64,000 nt of DNA, from the NCBI RefSeq assembly GCF_005405545.1, contig NZ_BJEG01000009.1, positions 16,172-80,171 on the forward strand, in the 5' to 3' direction. The first letter of the stretch is position 1, and each line of letters opens with the position of its first letter. Shown piece by piece: positions 52,746 through 61,884 of this stretch. A model generated the notes under the pieces. That model was not told where the DNA came from and searched no databases. It worked only from the letters and a program-made list of their open reading frames with translations. The DNA comes from Weissella hellenica. Its GTDB lineage: Bacteria > Bacillota > Bacilli > Lactobacillales > Lactobacillaceae. Both the position numbers and the translations under genes were made by a program.

Positions 52746-53860
52746 TGAACACCAAAAAAATTAACCACTTTTTTTTAAAAATACTAGTTGTATTAGTTTT
52801 AATGCTGACTAGTTTTGTTGTCTTACGTCATAATGCAAGTTGGTATCAAGATAGTATTGGTGAAGTAACGTCAGTCAAGCAAGTATCTACCAAGACACTT
52901 CAAGATCAATATGGTAATAAAGTAACCCAACATCATCAAAAAGTATCTGTTAAACTATTAAATACCCAAAACAAGGGTAAAACAGTTTCATTTATTAATA
53001 GTTATGACGATGCCAAAGCGATTACACAACCCTTAAATAAGCATGATCAGATTTTTTTAGCTAAATCGTCGAAAGCCTGGGGACTTAAAAATTTTAAACG
53101 TGATATTTTTTGGATTCCTATTTTAATTTTGGTGATGGGCCTTTTGATTATATCAATGGGTAAAGCTGGTAGTTTCATGGTATTGTCGCTTATAATCAAT
53201 GTCATCTTATTTATTGGGACAATTTATTTAAATTTCGTAACCAAGGAAGCGAATATTTTTTGGTTATTTATTTTATTTAGTATTATTGCATCAATGCTAA
53301 CGTTAATCTTTGTTATGGGTATTAAAAGACGATTAACATGGACTGTGTTGTTAACAGTCGTAACATCAACAACTGCAGCAATGTTAATCGGTTTACTGGT
53401 TTTTAACATAACTAACGAAAAAGGACTACACTTTGAATTAATGTCTTTTATCACTCAATTACCGCAACCAATGTTTTTATCAATGACATTAGTAGGTGTC
53501 TTAGGGGCTGTAATGGATGAAGCAACTGATATGATTGCAACTTTATTTAGTTTGGAGCGAGAGCACCCCGAAATCGGCATAAAAGAACTTTTAATTACCG
53601 GTCGTCATGTGGGGCAAGAAATTTTTGGTGCTTTAAGTAATACCTTGTTCTTAATTTTCATTGCTGAACAAATTCCAATGGCTATTTTATATTTAAGAAA
53701 TGGTAATAATTGGGGCTTTACTTATACCATGAATTTATCCTTAGGCATGGTACAAACGTTAATCAGTGCTATTGGTATTGTATTAACCGTGCCAGCTGGT
53801 ATTTTTTGGGTATGGATTTTACATAAGTGGCGACAAAGGAAAATGGAGGCAAATATATAA
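52745..53860 (+). CDS. YibE/F-family membrane protein (first of a pair)
   Basis: 371 residues. One N-terminal membrane segment, an extracellular domain of about 90 residues, then six to seven helices. The wording G-V-L-G-A-V-M-D-E-A-T-D-M near residue 255 and G-R-H-V-G-Q-E-I-F-G-A-L-S-N-T-L near 285 identifies YibE/F. The function of the family is not established. It overlaps the dnaI stop by one base and is followed by a second, shorter family member. Confidence 0.88.
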   Translation: MNTKKINHFFLKILVVLVLMLTSFVVLRHNASWYQDSIGEVTSVKQVSTKTLQDQYGNKVTQHHQKVSVKLLNTQNKGKTVSFINSYDDAKAITQPLNKHDQIFLAKSSKAWGLKNFKRDIFWIPILILVMGLLIISMGKAGSFMVLSLIINVILFIGTIYLNFVTKEANIFWLFILFSIIASMLTLIFVMGIKRRLTWTVLLTVVTSTTAAMLIGLLVFNITNEKGLHFELMSFITQLPQPMFLSMTLVGVLGAVMDEATDMIATLFSLEREHPEIGIKELLITGRHVGQEIFGALSNTLFLIFIAEQIPMAILYLRNGNNWGFTYTMNLSLGMVQTLISAIGIVLTVPAGIFWVWILHKWRQRKMEANI

Positions 53861-53862
53861 AC

Positions 53863-54639
53863 ATGAGTGTTTTATTGATGTTATCAATTATTCTATTTGT
53901 TTTAATGTTAGTTGTCGGTGGTGTAAAAGGAATTGGTGCCTTTATTAGTTTATGGATTAGTTTTGCAATCTTGGTTGTCATGATGCTTTTAATTAGCTTT
54001 CAATTTAATCCTTTTTGGGTACTATTAATTGGGGGAAGTTGCTTATTGACCGTCACGGTTTTGAGCGCTGGTGCAGATGAACGGACAACAACTATTGCGC
54101 TGATAGCAAGTTTTTTGGTGATGATTATGCTATTAATCGTTATTTTACCAACCGAGCATCTTGCAATTGCCCAAGGGTTTGCTGAAGAAAATTCAGAAGA
54201 TCTAGAGGGATTATCTTTAGCAATTAACATTGATTTTGGTACGTTGGGTATCGTAGCAGCTTTATTAGCAACATTAGGTGCCATCGCTGAAGCTTCCGTG
54301 GCCATTACAACTGGTGTTGGCGAATTGTTAAATGAACGTCCAAATATTAGTAATCGAGATTTAATTGATGTCAGCCAAGTATTAGGAAAACAAATTATTG
54401 GAACGGCTGTTAATACTGTATTATTTGGATTTCTAGCCGACTTTTTAAGTTTGGCTGTATTGTTTGGTAAGTTACAATACACTTTTGGTGAGATTATTAA
54501 TGCAAAATTATTTACATCATCAATGTTGTCATTATTATATGCATTATTGGGGGTTTTACTAACATTACCCGTCACAATTGGCATTTTTTTACTTTATCAA
54601 AAGCGGCAAAAACACCATACTAGTGGGGAAAAGCTATGA
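53863..54639 (+). CDS. YibE/F-family membrane protein (second of a pair)
   Basis: 258 residues from ATG 53863, 2 bp after the previous stop; the longer frame from 53827 lies inside the first gene. About seven hydrophobic segments with G-A-I-A-E-A-S-V-A-I-T-T-G and V-L-G-K-Q-I-I-G-T-A-V-N-T-V-L-F-G-F, which mirrors the first protein's motif. The two probably form a heteromeric membrane complex; this is inference from pairing. Confidence 0.88.
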   Translation: MSVLLMLSIILFVLMLVVGGVKGIGAFISLWISFAILVVMMLLISFQFNPFWVLLIGGSCLLTVTVLSAGADERTTTIALIASFLVMIMLLIVILPTEHLAIAQGFAEENSEDLEGLSLAINIDFGTLGIVAALLATLGAIAEASVAITTGVGELLNERPNISNRDLIDVSQVLGKQIIGTAVNTVLFGFLADFLSLAVLFGKLQYTFGEIINAKLFTSSMLSLLYALLGVLLTLPVTIGIFLLYQKRQKHHTSGEKL

Positions 54640-54729
54640 TTTATGAGAAAGTCATGTTATGATAAAGGTAAATATGTCATTATTGGGATACGTTTGTATC
54701 CTGTAAGAAAGTAACCAGAGGTATAGCGT

Positions 54730-55419
54730 ATGAGTAGTGTGCTTGTGATTGAAGATGAAGAAAACTTAGCTCGTTTTGTTGAGTTAGAGTTACAGCATGA
54801 AGGGTATGAAACCCATGTTGAAGATAATGGACGTGGTGGTTTAGACGCAGCTTTAGCAAGTGATTATGATTTAATTTTACTTGATTTAATGTTACCAGAA
54901 CTAAGCGGTTTAGAAGTTGCCCGTCGTTTGCGTGAAGAAAAAAACACACCAATTATTATGATGACTGCGCGTGATTCTGTTATTGATCGTGTATCAGGTT
55001 TAGACTATGGTGCTGATGATTATGTTGTAAAGCCTTTTGCAATCGAAGAATTATTGGCCCGTGTTCGTGCTTTGTTGCGTCGTATTGATATTGAAACAGA
55101 AGAACACAGTACGCATCAAAGTGTTGTTCGTTACCGTGATTTAACTGTTGAAAAAGAAAATCGTATTGCCCGTCGTGGTAACGAGATTATTAACTTAACC
55201 AAACGTGAATATGAATTGCTTTTGATTTTGATGGAAAACATCAACGTTGTACAATCTCGTGAGGAACTACTTAAAAAGGTTTGGGGATACGATTCTGAGA
55301 TTGAAACAAATGTTGTGGATGTTTATATTCGTTATCTTCGTAATAAGATTGATCAACCTGATTCACGGGCGTCTTATATTCAAACGGTTCGTGGTACTGG
55401 ATACGTTATGCGTCAGTAA
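54730..55419 (+). CDS. OmpR-family response regulator, ArlR/CovR-like
   Basis: 229 residues. Receiver with E-D-E-E at residues 8-11, phospho-acceptor Asp52 in L-L-D-L-M-L-P-E, M-T-A-R-D and V-V-K-P-F. The C-terminal winged helix reads L-T-K-R-E-Y-E-L-L and ends R-G-T-G-Y-V-M-R. The wording V-W-G-Y-D-S-E-I-E-T-N-V-V-D-V-Y-I-R-Y-L is that of the ArlR/CovR group, which controls surface and envelope functions. Its kinase gene follows after 15 bp. Confidence 0.85.
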   Translation: MSSVLVIEDEENLARFVELELQHEGYETHVEDNGRGGLDAALASDYDLILLDLMLPELSGLEVARRLREEKNTPIIMMTARDSVIDRVSGLDYGADDYVVKPFAIEELLARVRALLRRIDIETEEHSTHQSVVRYRDLTVEKENRIARRGNEIINLTKREYELLLILMENINVVQSREELLKKVWGYDSEIETNVVDVYIRYLRNKIDQPDSRASYIQTVRGTGYVMRQ

Positions 55420-55434
55420 TTTGGAGGAAAATTA

Positions 55435-56916
55435 ATGGGTAGATCATCATCCATTATTGAGAAAACACCACAACAGAAGGCCCTTTCCTTAAAATGGAAA
55501 TGGGCCCTTGGTTCTGTTGTCGGTGTTTTTTTAATATTTATTATATTTACATGGTTTGTTATGCAAGCATTTGCAAAACAAATGATGTCAACGGAAAGAC
55601 ATCAAGTAACAAGTTCATTAAATGCCGTAACAAATCGTTTGCAAAATATTAACGCCTCACAATTGTTACCAACTAAAATCGATCAAATATTACAGCCAGA
55701 TAGTAAAGAGTTTAATGACGTGGTCAACGATCCGGTGTTGCAACAAGTTGCTCGAACAGACTATACGATTCGTGTGTATAACCGAAAGGGCAACCAAGTT
55801 TACCCAGTTGGGGAACAACCCATCCCGTTTCACGAAACTAATAAACGAATTATTCGTGTTGAACGAATAAAAGGGATTAAAATGTTAGTTGGGCATCAGG
55901 AACTTCGTGATTCAAATAATAAAATTATTGGCCATGTTGTTATTGAAAATCATTTGACAGCGTACCATAAAACGTTTAATCGTATTTATTCGATTATTAC
56001 AATTTTGATTATCTTAGGAACATTTTTAATTGCACTGTGGGGTTATTGGCTCGCTGGTTTCTTTCTACGACCAATGGATAGCATCAAAAATACAGTAGAT
56101 ACAATTAATCGGGACCCGCAAGCACAAGTCCGCGTTAGTACAGATGATCGTAAACCGGATGAATTAACAGACTTATCTAATTTATTAAATGATATGCTTG
56201 ATAAAATGCAACGGTTTATCCTACAACAACACCAATTCGTTGAGGATGTTTCACACGAGCTCCGAACACCTGTTGCAATTGTAAAAGGACACATGGAATT
56301 ATTAAATCGTTGGGGAAAAGATGATCCGAAAATTTTAGACGAGTCAATTCGTGCATCCTTACAAGAGATTAGTCGTATGGAAGGTTTAGTTTCTGAAATG
56401 CTAGACTTAACCAGAGCGGATCAAGTTGAATTGACATTCCGAGAGGGCGATACGGATGCTAAAGATTTAATTAACGGTATCTATACTAACTTTAAAATGA
56501 TTCATCCTGATTTCACTTTTTGGATTGATGACGATTTAAAGGGACCGACAATTGTTAATATGAATCGTGATCATTTAGAACAAATTTTGATTATTCTATC
56601 TGATAATGCAGTTAAATATAGTCAGGATCGACGTGAAATTCATTTTGCTGCATCACGTTCAGGTAATTTAGTTGAATTAGCAGTTCAAGATTTCGGTGAA
56701 GGTATTAATCCTGAAGACGCCAGTCGGGTCTTTGATAGATTTTACCGTGTTGATAAGGCCCGTTCTCGTAAACAAGGAGGCAATGGCTTAGGTCTAAGTA
56801 TTGCTCAAAAGTTAGTGGAAGGTTACGGTGGTAACATTCAATTAGAATCTGCCATTGGGCAAGGTTCCATTTTTAGAATTACATTACCAATTAAACATCA
56901 AGATAAAAATAAGTAG
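55435..56916 (+). CDS. Sensor histidine kinase, ArlS/CovS-like
   Basis: 493 residues. Two transmembrane segments (about 24-48 and 185-207) enclose an extracellular sensor of about 140 residues. A HAMP domain follows (R-P-M-D-S-I-K-N-T-V), then His274 in D-V-S-H-E-L-R-T-P-V-A-I-V-K-G-H, then HATPase_c with N-A-V-K-Y-S, D-F-G-E-G-I, F-D-R-F-Y-R-V-D-K-A-R-S and G-L-G-L-S-I. Partner of the preceding regulator. Confidence 0.87.
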   Translation: MGRSSSIIEKTPQQKALSLKWKWALGSVVGVFLIFIIFTWFVMQAFAKQMMSTERHQVTSSLNAVTNRLQNINASQLLPTKIDQILQPDSKEFNDVVNDPVLQQVARTDYTIRVYNRKGNQVYPVGEQPIPFHETNKRIIRVERIKGIKMLVGHQELRDSNNKIIGHVVIENHLTAYHKTFNRIYSIITILIILGTFLIALWGYWLAGFFLRPMDSIKNTVDTINRDPQAQVRVSTDDRKPDELTDLSNLLNDMLDKMQRFILQQHQFVEDVSHELRTPVAIVKGHMELLNRWGKDDPKILDESIRASLQEISRMEGLVSEMLDLTRADQVELTFREGDTDAKDLINGIYTNFKMIHPDFTFWIDDDLKGPTIVNMNRDHLEQILIILSDNAVKYSQDRREIHFAASRSGNLVELAVQDFGEGINPEDASRVFDRFYRVDKARSRKQGGNGLGLSIAQKLVEGYGGNIQLESAIGQGSIFRITLPIKHQDKNK

Positions 56917-56947
56917 AAAAGCAGGTGAGGCATTAACCTGCTTTTCT
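56917..56947 (+). terminator. Intrinsic terminator after the ArlS/CovS-like gene
   Basis: GAAAAGCAGGT pairs with ACCTGCTTTTC around GAGGCATTA. Confidence 0.7.
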
Positions 56948-56963
56948 ATTGTAAAGGAGTAAT

Positions 56964-57965
56964 ATGATAATAAAACACGTTATTTTACATGTACTAGATA
57001 AAAATAGTGGTAATTTAATTGCATCTCAAGATGAATTAGATCTTAATCAACCTAGTTTGCATGAATACATCGAAAAACTAATTGAAAAGTTTAAAAATAG
57101 TGATTATAAAACAGGACAATTAACGGATAATGATGACATTAGCTCTAAAATTTCTGATAGCAATAATCAATCATTTGCCACTAAAGCTACAGTTTTAGCA
57201 GAAGAGTTATTTGACATCATTGCGCCAAGCGAAACGATTCCAGCTGGTGACCTATTAGTTATTGAATTTTCAGAAGGCGTTGACGATTTTTTTAGTATTT
57301 TAAAATTAAATTTCACCCCACGTTACACACATGCAGTAGAGTACCAAGATGAAAAGCTTGTTAATAATCTTGTTTTAAACCAAGCTGTTTTACCCGCAGC
57401 CACTCAAAAGGTTGATGAAGGAATTATCATTAATTTAATGAGTGGTATCTATATGTTGATCGAAAAAAAATATCTAATTGATGGTCATCGTACCAATTAT
57501 TTTTCTGAGAATTTTTTGAAAATTCATCCTGAAAATTCAACAAAAGATAATATTCAAGCTATCAAACAAGCTGTCAAATCAGTTGCTAGTAAATTCGATA
57601 TGCCTGAACATGAAGTCTTAGCAGAAACACAAAATACGATTTTTGATACTGTGCAAGATGATGGTGAAATTAAAACTTCAGTAATAGCTGAATCCGTCTT
57701 TAAAGGTAATGTGTCTGCACAGCAAGCGTATCAGCAAATTATGGATACCAAACAATTAGAATCTGATATTAATGTTCCCAATACAGAACGCATTGAGAAA
57801 AAATATCGTTTACAGCGGTTTAAATTAGATTCGGGGATTGAAATTTCAATTCCAATGGATATATACCAAGATAAAAGTAAGGTAGAATTTATTAATAAAC
57901 CGGATGGCACAATGTCACTTATTATTAAGGATATTGAATCGATAATTAATAAATTCAATTCATAA
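56964..57965 (+). CDS. 37-kDa nucleoid-associated protein family (NdpA/YejK-like)
   Basis: 333 residues, soluble, acidic. It opens with I-I-K-H-V-I-L-H-V-L-D and has the family features: a central V-E-Y-Q-D-E-K segment, R-T-N-Y-F-S-E-N-F-L near residue 180, and a C-terminal half with L-D-S-G-I-E-I-S-I-P. The family (PF04245) associates with the nucleoid in E. coli (YejK); its task in Firmicutes is unknown. AAAGGAG precedes the ATG. Confidence 0.8.
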   Translation: MIIKHVILHVLDKNSGNLIASQDELDLNQPSLHEYIEKLIEKFKNSDYKTGQLTDNDDISSKISDSNNQSFATKATVLAEELFDIIAPSETIPAGDLLVIEFSEGVDDFFSILKLNFTPRYTHAVEYQDEKLVNNLVLNQAVLPAATQKVDEGIIINLMSGIYMLIEKKYLIDGHRTNYFSENFLKIHPENSTKDNIQAIKQAVKSVASKFDMPEHEVLAETQNTIFDTVQDDGEIKTSVIAESVFKGNVSAQQAYQQIMDTKQLESDINVPNTERIEKKYRLQRFKLDSGIEISIPMDIYQDKSKVEFINKPDGTMSLIIKDIESIINKFNS

Positions 57966-58017
57966 AATAGACGATGTCTTAATGACAATAAAAATTCTAA
58001 ATATATTATACATTTCA

Positions 58018-58026
58018 TGATATAAT
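58018..58026 (+). promoter_or_regulatory. Extended -10 promoter of yidC
   Basis: TGATATAAT at 58018-58026 is a perfect extended -10 (TGnTATAAT). No clear -35 hexamer is needed or seen. Confidence 0.6.
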
Positions 58027-58078
58027 TGTTATTTGAAATAAGAGAATACGAAAATGAATAGGTAGGAAAAAATACTTC

Positions 58079-59023
58079 ATGAAAATTAAAGGTTTAACCC
58101 CGATACTATTAATTGTATTAGTTGTTTTGTTTGTTACAGGACATGCTGACTTCTTAAAAGGACCACTAACTGACTTTATGCACTGGTCTGAAACAGCAAT
58201 TGGTGGTATCAATGCAGTTGGTTGGTCAATTATTATTTTGACATTGGTTGTCCGTTTGATTTTGTTACCAATGATGATACACCAACAACGTAATGCAACA
58301 ATTCAACAAGAAAAAATGCGTCTATTGCAACCACAATTAAAAAAGGTTCAAGAAGCCCAAAAAAGTGCGCAATCTCAGGAAGAACAAATGTTAGCTTCAC
58401 AAGCAATGATGACGATATATCGTGAAAATAATGTATCCTTGCTTGGTGGGATGAACTTTGCAACACTAATCATCCAATGGCCTATCTTCATGGGTTTGTA
58501 CGCTGCAATTAAGAATTCAAATGAAATTGCTCACGCAACTTTTTTTGGGATTAATTTAGCCTCACATGCGCCAATTTTAGCAATTGCGACGGCAATTGCA
58601 TACGGTATTCAGGCTTATCTATCACTAATTGGTATTCCTGCTGAACAAAAAAAGCAAATGCAAATGATGATGTATGTTATGCCAATTATGATGTTATTCA
58701 TGACATGGGTAACCAATGCTGGTATTGCGTTGTATTTCTTTGCTGGTGCGCTGGTTATGATTCTTCAAACACTTATTATAATTGTTTGGCGTCCACGCTT
58801 GAAAGCCCAAGTTAATGCAACTTTTGAAGTGAAAGATGTTGTTGATGATGCATTAGCCGGTAAAATTAAAGCAAAGCCTTCTGGTCGTTTTGCAGAAGCA
58901 ATGCAAGCTGCTCAAGAACAACAACAGCAACAAAACGGTAGTCGTAAAGATATTACGAATACAACCCAAGAACATACTAGTTCAAAGGGTGGTCGTAATG
59001 CTGGTAAGCAAGACCGCAAATAG
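58079..59023 (+). CDS. yidC: YidC/Oxa1 membrane protein insertase
   Basis: 314 residues. An N-terminal hydrophobic segment (about 9-22) is followed by the YidC core of five helices, with V-R-L-I-L-L-P-M-M and a cytoplasmic coiled-coil hairpin (E-K-M-R-L-L-Q-P-Q-L-K-K-V-Q). The conserved hydrophilic-groove Arg is probably in V-V-R-L-I. The C-terminal 60 residues are Gln-rich then basic (G-K-Q-D-R-K), usual for ribosome contact. It lacks the lipobox Cys seen in many Gram-positive paralogues. rnpA and jag, common partners, are not adjacent. Confidence 0.9.
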   Translation: MKIKGLTPILLIVLVVLFVTGHADFLKGPLTDFMHWSETAIGGINAVGWSIIILTLVVRLILLPMMIHQQRNATIQQEKMRLLQPQLKKVQEAQKSAQSQEEQMLASQAMMTIYRENNVSLLGGMNFATLIIQWPIFMGLYAAIKNSNEIAHATFFGINLASHAPILAIATAIAYGIQAYLSLIGIPAEQKKQMQMMMYVMPIMMLFMTWVTNAGIALYFFAGALVMILQTLIIIVWRPRLKAQVNATFEVKDVVDDALAGKIKAKPSGRFAEAMQAAQEQQQQQNGSRKDITNTTQEHTSSKGGRNAGKQDRK

Positions 59024-59036
59024 TTAAATTCAATGA

Positions 59037-59092
59037 AAAAAAGGTATTGATAATCACAATCATTTATATGATTGGTTATCAATACCTTTTTT
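59037..59092. terminator. Bidirectional terminator between yidC and the tetR gene
   Basis: AAAAAAGGTATTGATAA pairs perfectly with TTATCAATACCTTTTTT; an inner arm CAATCAT/ATGATTG extends the stem. Confidence 0.9.
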
Positions 59093-59107
59093 ATTTAATC
59101 ATGTTAT

Positions 59108-59659
59108 CTAGATGGTAGCTTGATGAGCATTGGTCATATTATTAGCAATTTGAACCATCTGATCAATTGATTCATGTGCACCAGTTGCAATCCATCTAAT
59201 AGCTAAAGCAAGCATACCAGAAGCAATGAAGTCTGATACATAATCAATAGAGCGATTAACAGTTACTGCATTTTGGATACCTTCAGCGTACAAACTATGT
59301 AAAATATCACGTAAAGGTGGGTAGAATTGCTCGCGTAACCCGGCATTTAGTAAAACAGCAATAGCAATACCATTCGCTTTGACAAAACCAAAGAATGCAC
59401 GTGAAATAGCTTCTGCATTTAAAGGTAGTTCAACGGCTTCTTTTTCAAAGTCTTGGGTTAACTGCATAACAATAGCTTGGATGACTGCTTCTTTTGTACC
59501 AAAATGGCGATAGAAAGCCATCCGTGACACGCCTGCCTTGCGAGTGATTTCAGTAACTGCAAGTTGGTCATAAGATTGGCTTTGCAACAAGGTCAGCGTT
59601 GCATCTATTATTTGATCATCAGTTTGTTGACGAATACTTTCTGTTAACATGTTTTTCAT
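59108..59659 (-). CDS. TetR-family transcriptional regulator
   Basis: 183 residues. The N-terminal HTH has V-T-E-I-T-R-K-A-G-V-S-R-M-A-F-Y-R-H-F-G-T-K-E at about residues 36-58; the ligand-binding helical part has no recognised signature. It stands between the convergent yidC terminator and the mevalonate operon on the same strand; a separate promoter lies at about 59665-59760. The regulated gene is not evident. A TetR_C-type (AcrR-like) protein. Confidence 0.88.
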   Translation of the reverse strand: MKNMLTESIRQQTDDQIIDATLTLLQSQSYDQLAVTEITRKAGVSRMAFYRHFGTKEAVIQAIVMQLTQDFEKEAVELPLNAEAISRAFFGFVKANGIAIAVLLNAGLREQFYPPLRDILHSLYAEGIQNAVTVNRSIDYVSDFIASGMLALAIRWIATGAHESIDQMVQIANNMTNAHQATI

Positions 59660-59767
59660 ATTTTTATTTTACGACATTATCAAGAATGTAAGTAAAAAAA
59701 CAGGCAAAATGAAGGTTCACTTTACCTGCTTTAGAAAAACTTTGAAAACGCTAATAAAACGTTAAAT

Positions 59768-60808
59768 TTATAAATGTCGTTGGTCCTTATAATGTAATAA
59801 TTCTGCAGATAAAATATAAGGTACATTTACCAAATCATCTGCTGATTTAGCACCAACTAATGCGTATAATTTTTTTAACTGTCGTTGCCAATTTAAAATT
59901 TCATCAACTAATCCTTCAGGACCATTTTGAAGAACAGTATGCAAAAAATGACCAGCCACTCCAACTGCTTTTGCCCCCATAATTTGGGCTTTTAAAACAT
60001 CTAATGGATCTTGAATACCACCCATAGCGAAAATAACAGGTGCTTTCGCTACTGACTGTGCCTCTAATAAACTTTCTGCTGTTGTTTGACCCCAATCATA
60101 TAGAAAATCAAAACTTTTATGCTGTTCACGATTACGTCTATCTTCAATAACCGCAAAATTAGTGCCAGAACGACCACCGATATTAACATATTCGGCACCC
60201 ATATTATATAAGTCTTGAATGACTGCCGCACTCATACCAAAGCCAACTTCTTTGATGATGACAGGTACGTTAACGGTTTGGATAATATCCGCAATATTAT
60301 CTAACCACATAAACTCTGCATCACCTTCAGGCATCACAATTTCTTGCGGGACATTTAAATGCACCTCTAAAGCATTAGCTCCAATCATATCAACAACTTT
60401 TTGTGCAGCTTTTGCATTATGACCAGCGCCAATATTTGCCATGATAAAGCCATCTGGATTAGTTTGACGAGTAACCGTAAAGCTTTCAATAGCGCTACTA
60501 TCCTTTAGTGCTACACTCTGTGAACCAACTGCCATGGCTATACCAGTTTGACGAGCAACTTCAGCAAGTTGCTGATTAATTTTCCCAGTTCGATTACTAC
60601 CACCCGTCATAGCTTCGATATAAAAGGGCGATGTAAAATTAAATTTTTCATCTTTCACAGCAAGAGAAACATCAGCAATATTTATTTCAGGTAAACTATT
60701 ATGAATGAGACGAACTTGTTTTAGAGATGATACTGGTTGATGTTGTCGATATTCAGCTTCAGCTAATGCTAAATGTTCATCTTTTCGATGTGCGTGTGCT
60801 GATTCCAT
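59768..60808 (-). CDS. fni: Type 2 isopentenyl-diphosphate delta-isomerase
   Basis: 346 residues from ATG 60808 (AGGAGA before it), preferred over the frame start at 60871, which lies inside mvaK2. R-K-D-E-H-L near the N-terminus, E-A-M-T-G-G-S (FMN loop) near residue 65, N-I-G-A, N-V-P-Q-E, V-K-E-V-G-F-G, G-R-S-G-T-N-F-A and G-G-I-Q-D. An FMN- and NADPH-dependent enzyme that interconverts IPP and DMAPP. Last gene of the mevalonate operon. Confidence 0.94.
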   Translation of the reverse strand: MESAHAHRKDEHLALAEAEYRQHQPVSSLKQVRLIHNSLPEINIADVSLAVKDEKFNFTSPFYIEAMTGGSNRTGKINQQLAEVARQTGIAMAVGSQSVALKDSSAIESFTVTRQTNPDGFIMANIGAGHNAKAAQKVVDMIGANALEVHLNVPQEIVMPEGDAEFMWLDNIADIIQTVNVPVIIKEVGFGMSAAVIQDLYNMGAEYVNIGGRSGTNFAVIEDRRNREQHKSFDFLYDWGQTTAESLLEAQSVAKAPVIFAMGGIQDPLDVLKAQIMGAKAVGVAGHFLHTVLQNGPEGLVDEILNWQRQLKKLYALVGAKSADDLVNVPYILSAELLHYKDQRHL

Positions 60809-60813
60809 ATTGC

Positions 60814-61884
60814 TTATTCTCCTAAAGTTGCGATATGTAAGGGTAGTGGGATAATACCCGAACGTTGCCATGCTTTTTGTAATTTTTCTTTATTTTCATT
60901 ACGAGTTGTAATTGCAATAACATTATCGCCGCCGCCAGCACCCGAAATTTTTGCTGGTATATGTAAGTCAGTGGCGATGTTGAGCGCATCAGTTAAGCTA
61001 GCCGTCAAATAATTAATCCCAACTTCATTTGTATAATTAGTGATGTCGGTCGCATTTAAAAGAATGCTTTGAGACACCATTTCAAAATTGCTATTTTTAA
61101 GTCCCAAAATAAATTTATTAATAAGTGGCTTTGTCGTTAAGGCAAGTTTTTCTTTTGCAGCTGCTATTTTTTCAGATGGTATAATATGATTCAATATCTC
61201 TTGTGTGTCAGCAGGTGTTTTTGTCCAACCAATTGCAATTTGCCAATCAGTAGGCCATGGCAAAATTTTGATAGCTAAACCAGGCCAATCACGTTGCATA
61301 ATCGTTGCATAATCCATTCCATTAGCTAGCAATTGATTCACAAAAAAATCATCAAATTTGTGGTAAGATAAAACATTTCCATAAGTTGCCACGGCAACAT
61401 CAGCCATTGATCCTTTAGAAAATTGCGGTAGGGTTAACATAACAAGGGCACCTAATTTGAATTGTTCTTGCTTAGATAATTTCAAATTAAATACTTGATT
61501 AAATGCTTTTATAATTGCAACAACTACTGCAGCGGAGGATCCTAATCCTAATTTTTTACCTTGAAAAGTTAAATCACTTGTAATATTAAGTTTTAGTCCT
61601 TGATAGACAGAAAGATTTTTAAAATGATATTGGTATAAAACAGCCATCGTTCTTTTTACTAACTGCCAATTATCTATTGTAAGTGGTTTTTGTATTTGTT
61701 CAAAGGGTATTTTTAAATTGCCAAGTTGATCACTCGTGATGTCTACTACTTGCATATCATTTGATTCAGCTGTTACGGTAACGTACTTATCAACTGCAAA
61801 GGCAACCGCACTTTGAAAAGGAAATGTTATTGAATATTCACCAATCAAAAATAATTTACCAGGTGCTTGTGCCGTCGCTAACAT
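60814..61884 (-). CDS. mvaK2: Phosphomevalonate kinase
   Basis: 356 residues, GHMP kinase. A-P-G-K-L-F-L-I-G-E-Y at residues 7-17, K-L-G-L-G-S-S-A-A-V-V-V near 110 (ATP loop), F-S-K-G-S-M-A-D-V near 155, and K-I-S-G-A-G-G-G-D-N near 315. Phosphorylates phosphomevalonate. The start overlaps the mvaD end by 7 bp; the end is 6 bp before fni. Confidence 0.93.
   Translation of the reverse strand: MLATAQAPGKLFLIGEYSITFPFQSAVAFAVDKYVTVTAESNDMQVVDITSDQLGNLKIPFEQIQKPLTIDNWQLVKRTMAVLYQYHFKNLSVYQGLKLNITSDLTFQGKKLGLGSSAAVVVAIIKAFNQVFNLKLSKQEQFKLGALVMLTLPQFSKGSMADVAVATYGNVLSYHKFDDFFVNQLLANGMDYATIMQRDWPGLAIKILPWPTDWQIAIGWTKTPADTQEILNHIIPSEKIAAAKEKLALTTKPLINKFILGLKNSNFEMVSQSILLNATDITNYTNEVGINYLTASLTDALNIATDLHIPAKISGAGGGDNVIAITTRNENKEKLQKAWQRSGIIPLPLHIATLGE

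Noticed and set aside
54000..54584. Minus-strand frame of 194 codons opposite the second YibE/F gene
   Set aside because: Mirrors the codon bias of the clear membrane protein on the plus strand, and has no start signals.
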